Shown: piece after piece, positions 49,243-61,972 of the stretch
Layout of the letters: each line of letters begins with the position of its first letter
Position numbering within the stretch: the stretch's first letter is position 1
Origin: Mugil cephalus
Taxonomy: Eukaryota > Chordata > Actinopteri > Mugiliformes > Mugilidae
DNA length: 64,000 bases
Reading direction: 5' to 3'
Assembly (NCBI RefSeq): GCF_022458985.1
Contig: NC_061771.1
Span: 19,727,501 to 19,791,500, forward strand
Notes under the pieces: generated by a model
The model's database searches: none
Told to the model about the DNA's origin: nothing
What the model saw: only the letters and a program-made list of their open reading frames with translations
Made by a program: the position numbers and the translations under genes

Positions 49243-52200
49243 GTTAAGTGAGAAAGAGACGGAAGTGGCTTCTGCCTGACTCCAGATTGTTTTGTCACTG
49301 ATAAATGTGTAACAGGGTAAAGGGTCAATCCTCCAGCGCTGAGCAGACTGTGAAGCCGCTGCGTCACTTTCGGTAAAGTCCAAATAAAACAAGCTGCCGC
49401 AGCCAATACAGGACGCGACTGGCGACGAGGCCAGCTGGTGGCGGCCGAGCTGTGAGACATTCGCGCTGTTGACAATCCGGTTAGCGATCGTTCTGTTGAG
49501 CCACGGAGAGTCACTGGCAGTCTGTCTGGCCCTTCACGGCGTTATTTGTACACAAGTGTGTTTCTTTAGCCATCTGTGTCTCACAAACCCTTCTCTGAAT
49601 TACAGCATGTGGACGATCTAAATAAGTCCCAGTTTTCTTGTTTGTCCTAAAACTGGAGCAAAAAAAAAAAAAAAGAAGAAGATCTGAGACATCTGGGGGG
49701 GAAAAGCAAAAGAGCTACCAGGTGCTCAGTGTTCATCTTGTAAATTTGAAATGAAGTGTTTAGGTGCAGGATTTATCGTTTTATAATACTTATATCGCGC
49801 CTAAGATCAATATGCACAGGAGCATAAACCGCATGCCTCAGCTTCACGACTGCTATAAAGTAGGTTTGTTTTTATATTAAAGCCACACTAACAAAAGTTA
49901 TCAGAGATACGGATTGCGTCATGCCCCAGTTAACGGTGTCCCGGGACAACAGGTTGGCAAACAAAGACAACCTCGAGTTTTCTCCCGAGCCGGGTCAGCC
50001 ACTGTTGCAACTCCAGCAAAAAGTTATTTAGTGCATTATCTCATAAATTTGACTTGATGCGACTTGAAAAAGACAACTGGAAGCTAAGAGAGCTGACATG
50101 GAAGGTCACAAATAAAGCACATATCAAGATAAGTGTTCTCAAATTAACACTACACACAAGGAGCATGCACGGCCAGGAAATCATTTCAGATCCTAAGACT
50201 CGCTTCTTCTCACTCTCCTCAACCCCCGGTATCATTTTCAGGCTTTTAAATATTTAAAATATGTATTATTTTATTAAATCCTGCTTTAAATAATGTAATT
50301 TTCACCAAAAAAATATCGTTTTATTTTATTCACTGTGACTAAATGCACAATGAAACAGAGAACAGCCTCTGTAAAGTGTGCAACCTACTGGTGTTGATCA
50401 GTGTGTGTGTGTAACACATTAGCGTTAAAAGGGAGAAGAATTGCTCCGTCGACTACGAGCTGTTTCAGATTGTGCTCGCTGCATGAAATGTGGAAGATGA
50501 AGCTCCGCAGGGCTCCACTTCACCGGCTGCATTCCCAGCCAGGAGAAAAATAATTACGGCTTTGGAAAGTCTCCAAACAAAAAAAAAAAAGTGAGAGAGG
50601 TGAGTAGCGCAGGAAAACAAGAAATGCTTCCACCAGCTTCACTGATCGCTCCACTGTGACGTCCCGTTCAGTTAACAAGCCCAAACTTTTGGGATTTGAT
50701 TCAGTTAGTTTCTCTGATGATCGTTAAATCAGCCAACGGTGGTTGGCTCCACCACTGCAGGGGGTGAAGAACTGGAAAACAGGTTTTATATGAAAAGGTT
50801 GTTTTCATGGCGTCAGTTCAACAGCTCATAGTGAAGGAGACGGAAAGCGAATGCACTGAGTCACGGTTATTTGTTGTGTGCTTTAAAGAAAAAAACTATT
50901 CAATTATTTACTTTAACCACTGACTGTTCGTAAAGACCAGTCCAGCTAATTCAAAAGAGCGACAGAGCACCACACTAATACATGAAAAAAAAAATGTACT
51001 ATTGCATTATACATACTATACAGACATACAGTCAGCACGGAGCTCAGTCAGGACCCACTCACTGGACACGCTCTGAATACTGGGATCCATTCAATCAGGT
51101 CAGCCACTGAGTCAGCTCTGACTGATCGTGATTCTTAATGAAAGAATGAACTAGAGGTGGGTTTCTGATGCACGCATTTACGGGATGATTTAGCATTTTA
51201 GTGACTGGTTTATTACGGAATGTACTAATCATATGATAAGTGGGTTTGGAGCATTACAGAGAACAAGATCAAGAGGTCACAGGATGATGAATAGGACAGA
51301 AAATGAACCTGACATATCATCTGACCCAGGCAATAGATTATGCACATAATAGCAGATAATATAAAGGGCCGGGTGATACTGGATGAGCTCGTGCAGTTTT
51401 GCTGTTGTTGACAGTGTTGACCACAGGGAATGCACCATGCCAGAGACATGACATAGCAGAGAAGTTACGAGGGAGCGGCTGAGGCTGTTGCCTGCGTCGG
51501 CTAAAGGCCTCGGCCGACAGCAGCTCGGGCTCAAGCTCAAGTAAACTCGCAGAAAATGCTCTGTAGCCTCCTTTGAGTGAGACGTCACAATCTTCCGTCA
51601 CACTTAACGCTGCTGTTTTTCATTTTTCAGAATTACTGCGGCTTTAAATCATCTCCTTTGTTAGGAGGATCTTAATCCACCAACGTCTGGAAGCTACGGA
51701 GCTGATTTGTAAGGGAGTTGTTACTGACTCAGACGGCTGCAAAAGTACTTTCAGACAATATTAAGAAGCTTTAATGCTGTTCATTGGGTTGATTAGCACG
51801 GCCAAAACTATTTTCTATTATAATGATATTTCTAATAATTCTGAAACTTCACTTAAAGACATCTTAATATTCTCCTTTAAAGCAGGAGCAACATTTTCTT
51901 CAACTTACTTCAATTTCAACATTAGAGAGATTAAGTAGGGACCCCTACCTACTGTATGTGTCCTATATTAAACTCGGCCTAGTGCAATTTATAAATATAT
52001 GTTATTACTATCATTTTGCATTCAATATTAAGCTATTGAAACAATACACAGGTTCAAATACCTAGTATATATATATGTGTGTATAAAGGTGTATAAACAA
52101 TGCAATCCATTTTGACCTCAGTAGTGGCTGATGGGAGCTACACTATTAGCTCCTCTTCTGCTAATATTGCCTAGTGCCTCTAGGTTCACCTGGGGACTGA

Positions 52201-53255
52201 ATATGCTCTCGGCTAATGACAGGTCTCTGTGTGAAACTGTGGTTTCTGTGGTGTTAAGACAGCTCCTGTATCACTGAATGAGTGACGTGCTTCTGAAAGA
52301 TAACGTCTTCTGCCTCCATTTATCTCTTTACCAAAATATGTTGGATTAATGTTCATGTGTAGTCTATTTAAATACATTTAAATTTATGGTGGGGAAATTA
52401 AACAAATACATATATAAAATGTCTAATCAACCAAAGATTTTGTCAGTACCTCCGCCAGGGTCACTGACCCCCTGTTGAAGACCTATGCTTTAAAGAGCTC
52501 AGAGCCCATTTACTTTCTGTAAAATACCGATTCCCAATCAGGGGTATTTGGAGCTGCAGGTTTGTAAGAGGAATTATTGTGCAATATGTCATCTAATCTA
52601 AACCATTCACAGCAACTGCGCAACCGCAGTGCACGTCCCAACGCCATATGTTAACACCATATGTTGCAACCTTGATCAAAGCGACAAAAAAAAAAAATTA
52701 AAAAGGAGATGAAACGCTGACAAATCTGAGATCACTGTGTCTTGCATGATTACAGTGAAAGAGCGTTAAATGAGACCCAGCTTAAATGAACCCATTAGGA
52801 ACTTAACAGGTGGTAGTTATGAGGGTTAACAGTGCCCGCATCAGGCATAAAAGACCGGGAACCACGTCTCTAATCTACTCACCAGCTGGAACTCCGAGCG
52901 CCGCGCGTAGGCCTCCTGTATGCCGGCGTCCGCCCAGAGCGCGCTGAGCGCCATCACGTACAGCTGAAACTCGCTGGGCTCGACCCCGGAGGCGCCCACG
53001 CGTCCCTCCCACGACATCACCAGCATGCCCTGCTTCTCGTTTTCACAGCTCTGCCAGCTGATGCCCAGCTTGTCCCGGGCATCCACCAACACACGCATGC
53101 CCTGCAGGAACACACATAGTGGGAGAGCAGCTGCTTTTTATTAATGTCGGATATATTGGCTTATCGTATAGTTCAGATGAAAAACAAAAACAAATTCACA
53201 TGTGGCCGCTTCCTGGGGAAAATGTCAACACCGAGTTTAGTAGTTTTAACATGCG

Positions 53256-53309
<54 letters not shown>

Positions 53310-56300
53310 AAGACACATGTATGCGCGGCTGCTGGTGGTTTTCTGAGGAGAAACACGTGGACTGATCTGCGTGTGAGGTCTCCTCAATGTTAACCACAGA
53401 GAAATCTCCCTTATCTTTTCAATTTCGCAAACTGCTTGTGATCTGCGGGCAATTTGGTGTTTTAGTGACGACACCTTCGAGACGCGCGTCAGTGTAACTT
53501 TCTGAGACACATGATCCTATATAGAAACCGACTGAGAGAGGAACCACGGTTAAGACTTTTTATTTATTTATTTATTTTGCTTTCATTTGTGACGCAAATT
53601 ATTTTCTTTCACTTTTCATGAATAATTTCGGATGTGGTGCAATAAACTAGTTCCGACCCATCACACCCCGGGTCTTGATTATTTGCCGTAAGTGAAGCAC
53701 ATTTCACGACACCTGTAGGTTCAAAACGGGATGAATTACTGAACCCTGTGCGCTTGTCTGTCTGATTTATGGATCGACACAATGAACTCAGCGGCTTTAC
53801 GGGATCACAGCAGGGTCAGGGATGTGTTTATACATACGTGGTGTGTGTCTGTCGGTGACTCATGACCACCTTTTTTTTTTTGTGTGTTTGCACGGGGTTA
53901 ATCTCACATTCAATAGGTCTCACACGACTACAACAACGACAGCTCCTGACTCAGCTCAACCACGTCTACACAAAGCCTCTAAAAACCTCAAGTAAGCTCT
54001 GAAATTCAAAGAGAGGGTCCCAATCCGAAGACACATAAGATATATACGGATTTAAAGGCGGATTTGACAGAGGAATTTGGCACTAATGCAGCTATGACGT
54101 GCGCATGTTTGTTTGTGGTGTGTTTAGCCCTGTCTGGGGTCCCCTTTATGACTCATCTGGAAGGAGGTACCACAGCCTGAAGATCAGAACAGTTTCATCC
54201 TGCATAACATGAGACTGTTTAACTCATTTTATCACTCATTTGCTCATATTTAATATTTTTTTGCAATGCTTTATGAGAAATTTGGTACATATAGACTCCT
54301 TCACGGGTTGTAAACAATGTGACGTATTTTGAGGGGCGGGGCTTAACTGGAAGCAACACGTCTCAAACACTGTAGCCTGTAAATGGTGTTTTGGCAAGAA
54401 TGGACGAGGAAAACGCATATTTTAGAGAACATACTAATATACTCACTCCTCAAGACTGTGAGTGTTAAAATTGTAAAAAGTTGACTCTGACTATATTCGG
54501 ACTATATTCACTGACCCCTACGCTCTCACTCACTGGATGGAAGATTTGACCAAAGGAGGACACAGAAGGCACATATTCTGGTCTATCTTTATCAAGTGAA
54601 GCATCTCCTACAAAGATATTACAAGAAGTAAGTGGAACCACTGTGGAGGGGAAAGTAGTAAATGCAACTTCTGCTCTGACACCCCTGAAACACGCCACTA
54701 ACATCAAGTTAGCTTTTGGTTAGCATTAGCATCAACCTGCAACAAGATTAACCATAAGGTTATCCAGGCTGAAACTGATGATGCATTACATATTAATCTG
54801 ACCTGATAAGAAGTTTGCCCCTTGCTGTTGATTGTCTCACTCCAGTCCTTCCTTTTAATCGCCAAAGCCAAACCAAAACTGTGTACGACCGGCAGTGGCT
54901 GGTATGTGACTTAGTGGGTTAGTGTTTTTGCTTTTTCAGTTTTAGCACCAAAAATACAGCAAAAACAGCAACAAGTCACAGTGTTCGCCTCAAGCTTCCC
55001 TCTGTTTTGCCTCCAGCTAACGTTTTGACGTCACGGTGACGTAGACCATGAAGGGGTCTACGGGGCCTTTTATAGGGGTTAGGGGGCGATTTCAGACACA
55101 GCCTAAGTTTATGTCTGACTCCATATTTTACAACATTTTAAAATGACTGAGTTTTCTTTCCTTCCAGGAACGAGATGGATGACACCCTAAACAAGTAAGG
55201 AAATCCCTGACTGGTGTTTGACACACATGGATTAGCATCATTTAACGTACGCTGATCCGACTCCAGCGTGATGGCAGAAAAGTTACTCACTAAGAGTCCT
55301 CCCGACTGTGATCTGTGTTCCTGTCAGTGAGCCAACACGAGCGTTATCAATTCACCAATCTTCAGCAACATAATACTCTCGGTTCACGTCTGTCTTTCTT
55401 CCTGTGCGTCTGTCTGTTTACATGGCTGTCTGTTGTCCTGCTGCCCACTCATTGTCCTTGCTTGCCTGTAATACGTCAGTAAGCGTGGCTCGATTCTGCA
55501 TCAAATAACTCCCAGACCACAATCAGTTCACCAGGCTTGTGTCGTTACAAGGTCTGCTCCAAGATCAGGGGAGAAATGTCGCCTGGATGTCAGATGGATT
55601 GGAATAATAGAGAAACACAGACAGATGCAAATAGCAAAATCAGATTTGTTTGGTCTATTATGAATCTCAGCTTGCTGGTTATTAAACAGACAAACAGGTG
55701 TGGCATGGAGGTTTTTATAATTAATTTTGCTCACTGCTTCACAAATCTCCCTCTGGCCTTAAAAGTTAAAGTTTTCCTTTATTTTTCCTTTTTTTATTGT
55801 ATGCAAATGAGGAAAAGATAGATAGGACAAAAATGCTTTTGAAAAATGTATGAAAGAGACAAAAGAGGAAGAAAGAACACTGCTAATAACAGATAAGTCA
55901 TATGTGAGATAATATGAGAATGGTGAATTAATAGGGCATCATTGTAATAATACTCATGCACTATGTGAATACAGGTAGGTCACAAATGATTTATGTGGTG
56001 GGCACACACACACACATATACACACACCAAGAAACAAACAAATAGCAGAACATAACATTTAGGATTGAATTAAGGGAATAAGGAAATAAGGACCATGTGG
56101 AGCCTGAGAGTGGTGCAACAGTAGGGGGGCTTTGTGTGTTTTTTTGTTTTTTTTTTGGCTATTTTCTGATATTTCTCTCTGTTAATGATTAACAGGGAAT
56201 AAAATGTTTGGTATTGGTCTGGTATTAACGGAGAACAGACACGCAGGAACCACGAAACGACTGCAGACTGCAAGATCCGATTGTTAAGTGTTTGACAACA

Positions 56301-59300
56301 TTATGGAAAGGATTCTCACAGAGACAGGCCGTTTTCCTAATTTTGCTTCATCCGGTCTCTGTCTCCGCGCTTTCATGTGCACTGATGTCAGGTCAACTAA
56401 ATAACTTGGGCTAATGAGATTACCTCCACTCTGCCTACAGCAGGTCCCTGCGCTCTTTGAAGACAATTTTCAGTTCAGGGGAAAGAGTGGTGTAGGGTTT
56501 CTTCTCCTATCTGACACGGTCTCTGAGACATGCGGGGCATGAGTAGCACAACTTCAGTGTGCCCACAACAGAGAGTCCTTGTTTCTGAAATCCAACTTTT
56601 TGAACTTCTCTTCCCCGGGCAGCTGCCTCTGACTCTCACTCATGTTGACGTGATTTGTCTTTCCTCAGCAGCTCATCAGAGTGGGTCTTCTGGTGCATTT
56701 TAGAGACACGCCTATTACTCATGGATCAATAATGTTTGGTGGCGAAAACATTTTTTTTTTTAAACAAACTGCAGGCAAATTCCCGTTTGCTTACAAAACA
56801 GCTGTTTCGCAGTTTCTGGTTAAAGTGTGGTTTCTCTTTATTGCAACAACCCCCAACATGACTGTGCTTATGGATCTTTTAGTTGTGTAAAGATGGAATT
56901 AAATTTCACAACTCCTATTGTAAACTCGAGCATAATTGACTTTAATCCTGGTTTATCGCTGGCATTTAAACTTCGCCGACTACTTAAGAAGGATTTTCAG
57001 GTGATTAACATGGAAAATGAGGACCACACGAATTCAACATTTGCTTTGGCTCGGTGACAGAGTAGGGTTTATCCTGACCTCCTGTACGGGGGCATGATGC
57101 AGAGCCTGCACTTCAACGCAGCCTCTTTCTGTAAAATGATCTGATATATACAGGAGACGTGGCTCAAAGGTGATAGAACTTTAAGTTTTTTAGACAAAGC
57201 TAAATGTGTGATTCAGTCTTTGAGTCGACCTGGGTTGGTTTTCCTCAAAGCTCCTGAAAGAGTTTTCTAAAAAGCCAGGCTAATTCACCTTAAACCTTTC
57301 TTAATAATCGCTTTCCCTGTCCCTGTTAATGACTGTTCAAAAAAACGATGAGGCGACAGGGAGTGAACTTTTACTCTTTTTATTGGTTTCTAAAGAGGGG
57401 GCTGCCAGAAAAAAAAAAAAAAGTTAAAGAGCTTCCGCGTAACCGTGGAGGACAACATTATTCCAGGAACATTAGTTCCTGGTATTTGTCTTACGTGTCA
57501 CTAGCTCTCATCAATGGGGCTTTAAAAACATCTTCCTCCCCGTGCTCGTGTCTTCTCACAGCGGCGGCGTTGGCGCGGCATCGTTATTAACAGCGAGTGG
57601 CAGATGGCTGCGACTGGCGTGGCTGTGTTTCATTAATCACTGCGTGGTAATTATAAAGCAGCTCTCTTCCTGCATTAACGGTGTCCGCCCCGTGAACTGC
57701 ACCGGCCGACGTCTCCGGCAGAAATTACCGCCCTCCGAGTCAAATTGAAGGACGGGACTTTTAAGATCCATCACTTCCCGAAAGCGCAGCGCAAAATCGT
57801 GGAACCTGGTTTGAATCTCTCAGGATAAGTCATCACACGGTCCGTTTAAAAAGGCTGAGGATAATCAGTAAACCACGTTTTACTGGTGGCGTTTATATTC
57901 TGGTTCGTGAGTCACATGCTCACCTCGAGGTGTGAGAAACAGTCCGTGTCAAACAACAATACTTGGGGATTATGTCAGAGCGTTAACCGTAACTGAAAGT
58001 ATAAATGCTGAGGTTCAGTAAGTGGGACCACACCTGAACTCCACCTCTTTGCCACTTATTTTAAAAAAAGGGCCTAATCGTGCCACACACCTGCGCCCTC
58101 TCTTCTAGATTTAACCCTCCTGCCCTTTGTTGCTTTGTTCTCCTCCTCCATCATTAAGTTCCCATGAACAAGGGATCCTCTGCACCTGGCAGGTGACACT
58201 GATCCTCCGCCAACACCCCAAACAATAGGTGACACGGAAGGAGCTGCTTTAAACTGAACACCTTGTCAAGGTGGTGCGTTCGTGTTGGTTTCACCATTTT
58301 CTGGTGTTTTATTCCTGTGATTTCTGTGTTTTATATGAATGTAACCTGGACACGCTCCACAATCTTCTGACATTTACATGATTTTAATGACAGTCAGGTT
58401 AAGCATTAGTGAAAACGACTGCCTCCCGATTAGCAACTTCTCAGGGTGGCGTGATAATTGTGACGCTGGCGGACAGCATGTAGAAACTAATTCTAATGCA
58501 TGTTTGTTTGTAACAGCCAAAACGCTTTTTAAATCATGTGATCCCTTGTAGTTTTCGTCTCGCCTATCAGCTCCTGTTCCAGAGGTTGGATGGTGTGTGT
58601 GTGTGTGTGTGTGTGTGGGAGAGGCGAGGGGGGGGTGGTGTTCATGATGTGGTCGGGGACAGGACCGCCAGTATATGCTTATGTATGGAGGAGGAGGAGC
58701 GGGGGAGGCGGGTGAGGGGGGGGATACTGAATGCTGTCTTGTCTGTGCAGAAGTGCAGCCTCTTATCATGGTCGTCTGGGGCTGTGTGGCACTCAGGGCG
58801 GATGTGCTCATCCCTCAGGAATAGTCTGGTATTGTTAGCTGGTGAAGGAGGCCCAGCCATGACAGCAAACAAAGGGACAGCGAGCGCGCACACACACACA
58901 CACACACACACGCACACACTTCAGGGTAAAAATATGCACTATGTCAACAAACCTCTTGTGTGTGTGTGTGTGTGTGTTTGAGGGAGAGTTGTGGTTGCAC
59001 ACAGCACAGAGCTTCAAGTGGTGCTGTTGCGATTATTGATTAGCTAAGACAAAAAAAAAAAATCTATCAGTTTGTTTGTGGAGTCATAGAATCCATTAGT
59101 GTCCTCTGACCTGTAAAGACACCTGCCTGTTTACAGGACTGTCGTAACAGTTAGAGCTGGGTCATACATTCAGTCTCCCATCGCCATAAAAGATGAAGAT
59201 AAAAAAAAACAAATCTTTACATCTGAGTGACTAGAGCTGATAAAATTCCTAAGGAGTTGTTTAGTTTCTGTCAGTCTATTAACTAAGTTCACTGATTCAT

Positions 59301-59867
59301 TGCCCCTTGAAACTAATCAATTTATCGACCGATCCTTAAGCTCTGGTCAATATGTCTCCTAAATGTTGTCTTTCACTTAAATAACATGATTTATATTTTA
59401 AACAGGTTCAAAAGTTGTAAATAAATCAATTATCCAATTAACATACAAGTAAAACGACCGCAATAAAGATTAAGATGTAGATTAAAAGTTTTTTTCTTCT
59501 TCCTCTGAAGGCCCCAGGGTGTTTATTTGCCCCTGAACTTAGTCCTTACCTTCAGTATGTTCTCATAGATAGTGTCCCGGAAATCCAGTAGAGCTTTCTG
59601 ATCAAACTCCTGCCCGTTTATGATGCGCATCTGTTTGAGGAATGTGGACTTTCCGCTCTCTCCGGCCCCGAGCAGGAGAATCTTCACCAGCCGCCGGACG
59701 GCTCTCCTCTCCCGGGCGAGCATCGCGTCTATCTCCCGGCTCCTGCGCCGCGCCTCCCGCTCCTGAGCCGCGTCCCTCTCCCGGCTCCTCTCCTTGCTTC
59801 CGCCCGAGTCCCGGCTGGCCTCGGCCGGGAGCAGGCAGCGGCTCAGGGTGCGGACCACTCCCGACAT
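40058..59867 (-). CDS. gna12: G protein alpha subunit 12 (six coding exons)
   Basis: GTPase subunit at the inner plasma membrane that couples receptors to RhoGEFs and Rho. Exons in transcript order: 59867-59550, 53101-52883, 41488-41438, 41351-41151, 40873-40667, 40219-40058 (stop TGA at 40060-40058). All are GT-AG, phase 0, 385 aa (human 381). The N-terminus [17 protein letters not shown] with Cys11 (palmitoylation site) matches GNA12 and excludes GNA13. P-loop GAGESGKS is at 67-74, switch I RKATKG at about 209-214, switch [12 protein letters not shown] at 231-240 with catalytic Gln235, and the NKxD guanine motif NKTD at 300-303 (human NKMD). [13 protein letters not shown] and the C-terminal LKDIMLQ follow. 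Exon 4 starts NFIPSKQ where human has NYFPSKQ. As I recall, human GNA12 has one exon from NYFPSKQ to the stop; here it is cut into three by introns of 277 and 447 bp. Introns 1 and 2 are 6.4 and 11.4 kb. Confidence 0.97.
40928..40968. repeat. (CAT)n microsatellite in gna12 intron 4
   Basis: About 13 CAT/ATC units with one CAC interruption, 55 nt from the exon 5 acceptor at 40874. Confidence 0.9.
42058..42533. mobile_element. 476-bp MITE with 12-bp terminal inverted repeats
   Basis: GTTTACATGCAC at 42058-42069 is inverted as GTGCATGTAAAC at 42522-42533. Inside, CCTTAATCAGACTTTAACTGGACAAC occurs twice (42091-42116 and 42222-42247), along with TCCGATTA-type motifs and a (GGA)n run near 42411-42426. 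The terminal sequence fits a common fish MITE type. It is in gna12 intron 2. Confidence 0.75.
43813..43855. repeat. (CA)n microsatellite
   Basis: Two CA blocks (43813-43836 and 43841-43855) separated by TATG. Confidence 0.9.
45420..45660. promoter_or_regulatory. Candidate conserved non-coding element in gna12 intron 2
   Basis: Non-repetitive sequence with TTAATTACTGAGGG, TTTAATTAGAAG and CCTAATCATCTGG homeodomain-like cores. Called from motif content only; no alignment is available. Confidence 0.2.
46665..46990. mobile_element. MITE-like element, family B copy 2
   Basis: Reverse complement of the left and middle of 34010-34465 (GAAATGACCTAAAATTGACTG, CGTATGGATCATTGTCGAG, CACCATGTTTTTGCCACTC). 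It ends GTGACGTCAATGCATACCCTCT. That end retains the terminus that in copy 1 is seen on the other side. Confidence 0.65.
47017..47110. mobile_element. hAT-like element end
   Basis: AGGAGTGTCAAACTAATTTTAG followed by TTCGGGGGCCACATTCAGCCC...ATCTCAAGTGGACTGGACCAG. This is a very recurrent fish interspersed-repeat terminus that I associate with hAT-type elements. The other end was not found. Confidence 0.5.
49210..49238. repeat. (CA)14 microsatellite
   Basis: Uninterrupted CA repeat, preceded at about 49156-49188 by interrupted CACACACC units. Confidence 0.95.
51940..52487. mobile_element. MITE-like element, family A copy 2
   Basis: Direct-orientation match to 35530-36050 across most of its length, including GCATTCAATATTAAGCTATTG and the 3' terminus ACCCCCTGTTGAAGACCTATG. 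Confidence 0.65.
53257..53307. repeat. (CA)25 microsatellite
   Basis: 51 bp of uninterrupted CA about 155 bp inside gna12 intron 1, next to exon 2. Confidence 0.95.
57560..57760. promoter_or_regulatory. Candidate conserved non-coding element in gna12 intron 1
   Basis: Unlike its surroundings this stretch is GC-balanced and non-repetitive. It contains TTCATTAATCACTGCGTGG and GTAATTATAAAGCAGC, homeodomain-like cores in a compact unit. Candidate by eye only. Confidence 0.25.
58593..58977. repeat. Cluster of TG/CA microsatellites
   Basis: (TG)12 at 58593-58617, G-rich runs at about 58629-58637 and 58716-58724, (CA)11 at 58889-58910 and (TG)10 at 58957-58977. Confidence 0.9.
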
Positions 59868-60460
59868 TTCAAGTCGTGGGAAAGAGGAAAAAAAAAAAAA
59901 AAAAAAAAAAAAAAGTTCACCGAAACTCCAGTGGGAAAATGTTCATTATAGGATTTTTGACCTGTGGGGTGTAATCGGCCCAGCTCGGCTACATCCGCTC
60001 ACTAGAACAGAACCCCCTTTCCCAGCAGATAATAAATAAAGTCTACATTCAGTGGGTGAAGTCGTTATCTGGTCTCACACCGGCAGACAACCCGTGTCCA
60101 TCTTGGTTAGACCGCGCCATCAACAACAACAAAAAAAAAAAAATCACTGGACAGGGAAACAAAGCCAGAACGACAACAACAACAAAAAAAAAGTTTAAAT
60201 GTCATAAAACATAACTTGAAGCTGAAGTGAAGAGTCCATCCTAGGCACGACAGCAAGCAAAGACGACGTTAAGGCTGCGGTCTGTCACACAGTGGGACAG
60301 TCCACCAGTCCAAACTACCCACACACAGCCAGCGGTTTGTGAACTTGAGAGCGGCTCCAGCGGACGGCGGTGGGACGGTCACACCGAGGAGGAGGCGCCG
60401 CTGCAGTACCGGGACGCACCGACAGTTGTCGCTGGCGGACGGACGGGTGGATGGAGCGAC
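59868..60460 (-). promoter_or_regulatory. gna12: gna12 promoter and 5' UTR
   Basis: Upstream of the minus-strand ATG (59867-59865). Immediately before the start the transcript would carry a long U run (plus-strand A run at 59891-59914). GC- and CpG-rich sequence at about 60340-60460 and the GC-rich coding exon 1 mark a CpG-island promoter. The transcription start is not fixed and no TATA box is evident. Confidence 0.5.
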
Positions 60461-60491
60461 ATCCTAACCACCACTATCCAGGAGGCACGCT

Positions 60492-60600
<109 letters not shown>

Positions 60601-60638
60601 GAATTAGGAATAACAATAAAAATTTCCCCCCTTTTCTA

Positions 60639-60730
60639 CATAAACTGAACATTGTAATGGTCACGAAGGATAATTTGGGACTGCTGTAGTAGAATTCATT
60701 ACTTGCTATTACTGCACCTAATGATCATCG
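60639..60730. mobile_element. Partial second copy of the 19840-20083 MITE
   Basis: CATAAACTGAACATTGTAATGGTCACGAAGGA...GCACCTAATGATC matches the 3' portion of the ern2 intron 3 element in the same orientation. The left end is missing and the GATA array lies just upstream. Confidence 0.6.
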
Positions 60731-61972
60731 ACTATTAAACCATGAATCAATATATTCACGGTGGCTCAAACTGTGCAAGTAAAACATTTATACAGAAATG
60801 AAAGCAACGGGCACAATAAACCAGCAGGCAAACCAAAATGAACAAAGTGCTGGTCAAATTACAAAAAAACACAAACCAGAGCTTTATTCAAATAACAACT
60901 AGAAATTACAACAGCGCTATTTAACAAACAAGCCACATGACCGCACATAATATTTCTGAATACCACATGATTTGACTTTTTCCACGGAGGAACTGGACCA
61001 CGTTGAAATTTTCTCTCTTTTCTTTTTAACAAAGTGTTCACAACACAGTTCCACCACAGAAGGAAGCTGGCAGCTCCGAACATGCTAACTGGAAGCGAAG
61101 CATTAAGCATTCCAGTAAAAGCTCAAAGTTAATATTTCATCATGATTAAACGTTCCCCGTAGTAAATAACGCTATTTATCTCATTAAAGCAGTTTGTTTG
61201 AAGCAGCAGCTCATTTTATCTCTGGGCTTTGTCTTGAGATACTCACAGGATCTTTCACTGGAGTCAGTCCAATCACATTTTCTCATCAGCTTTTGCTCAA
61301 AATCTGTGGTTTGCGCTTTGTCAGATACAATATATCTGGGACGAGAAAATGCTTTTAATAGATATAAATTAAGGAAATGTGGCGTCCCGGCACAGTGTTT
61401 TAATAAAATTAGACACAGTAACTGAAGAAATTGCTTTTTCGGTTTAAAAAAAAAAACAAAAAAGCATTTTTATCTACAATGTGTTTAGAGCACTGTTGGG
61501 AACATTTCTGTTTCTATGAGTATCCGTGGTATTTACTTGGTATGTATTTTTGGTCTGTTCTATTCATGGACAGTTTAAGTATGTGCGTGACTGGAGCATC
61601 AAACCCAGTCTCAGAAACCAAACATTAGATCCAAAATTGCCGGACCTCACATTTTTTTGTATGTTAAATGCATATTTTTATAAGATAAATGTCACATCTG
61701 CTCAAATATCAAATTCCGGATGTTAGATTTTATCCAGGGGACAAGGACATAGCGTCCCGCTTGCCTGCAGAACAAACTATATGTGCTTACAGTGCGCGCA
61801 TTCAAACTGAGAGACCAATACGTGATCATGTGTTTAGTGGAGGGTGGAAATTAAAAAAAAAAAAAAAAAAAAGCTTTTGCTAAATTGTGCCCTTAGCCAT
61901 AACAACTCAAGAAGATGAACTTTGCACAGAGAGCATCGGCAGGACCTCGGGGGTCATGAAGCGCGTTTTACA

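Larger units (their letters stand above)
41489..52882 (-). other. gna12 intron 2 (11.4 kb)
   Basis: No exon or RNA gene recognised. It holds the family A and B elements, the 42058-42533 MITE, an hAT-like fragment near 47017 and CA tracts, listed separately. Long stretches between them (about 44400-46600 and 48000-51900) are non-repetitive by eye. Confidence 0.6.
53102..59549 (-). other. gna12 intron 1 (6.4 kb)
   Basis: No supported exon. It has CA/TG microsatellites (listed), poly(A/T) runs and a non-repetitive, moderately GC-rich block at about 57430-57760. Confidence 0.6.

Noticed and set aside
40058..59867. Calling the G alpha gene gna13
   Set aside because: The N-terminus [17 protein letters not shown] and the second exon match GNA12. 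GNA13 begins differently.
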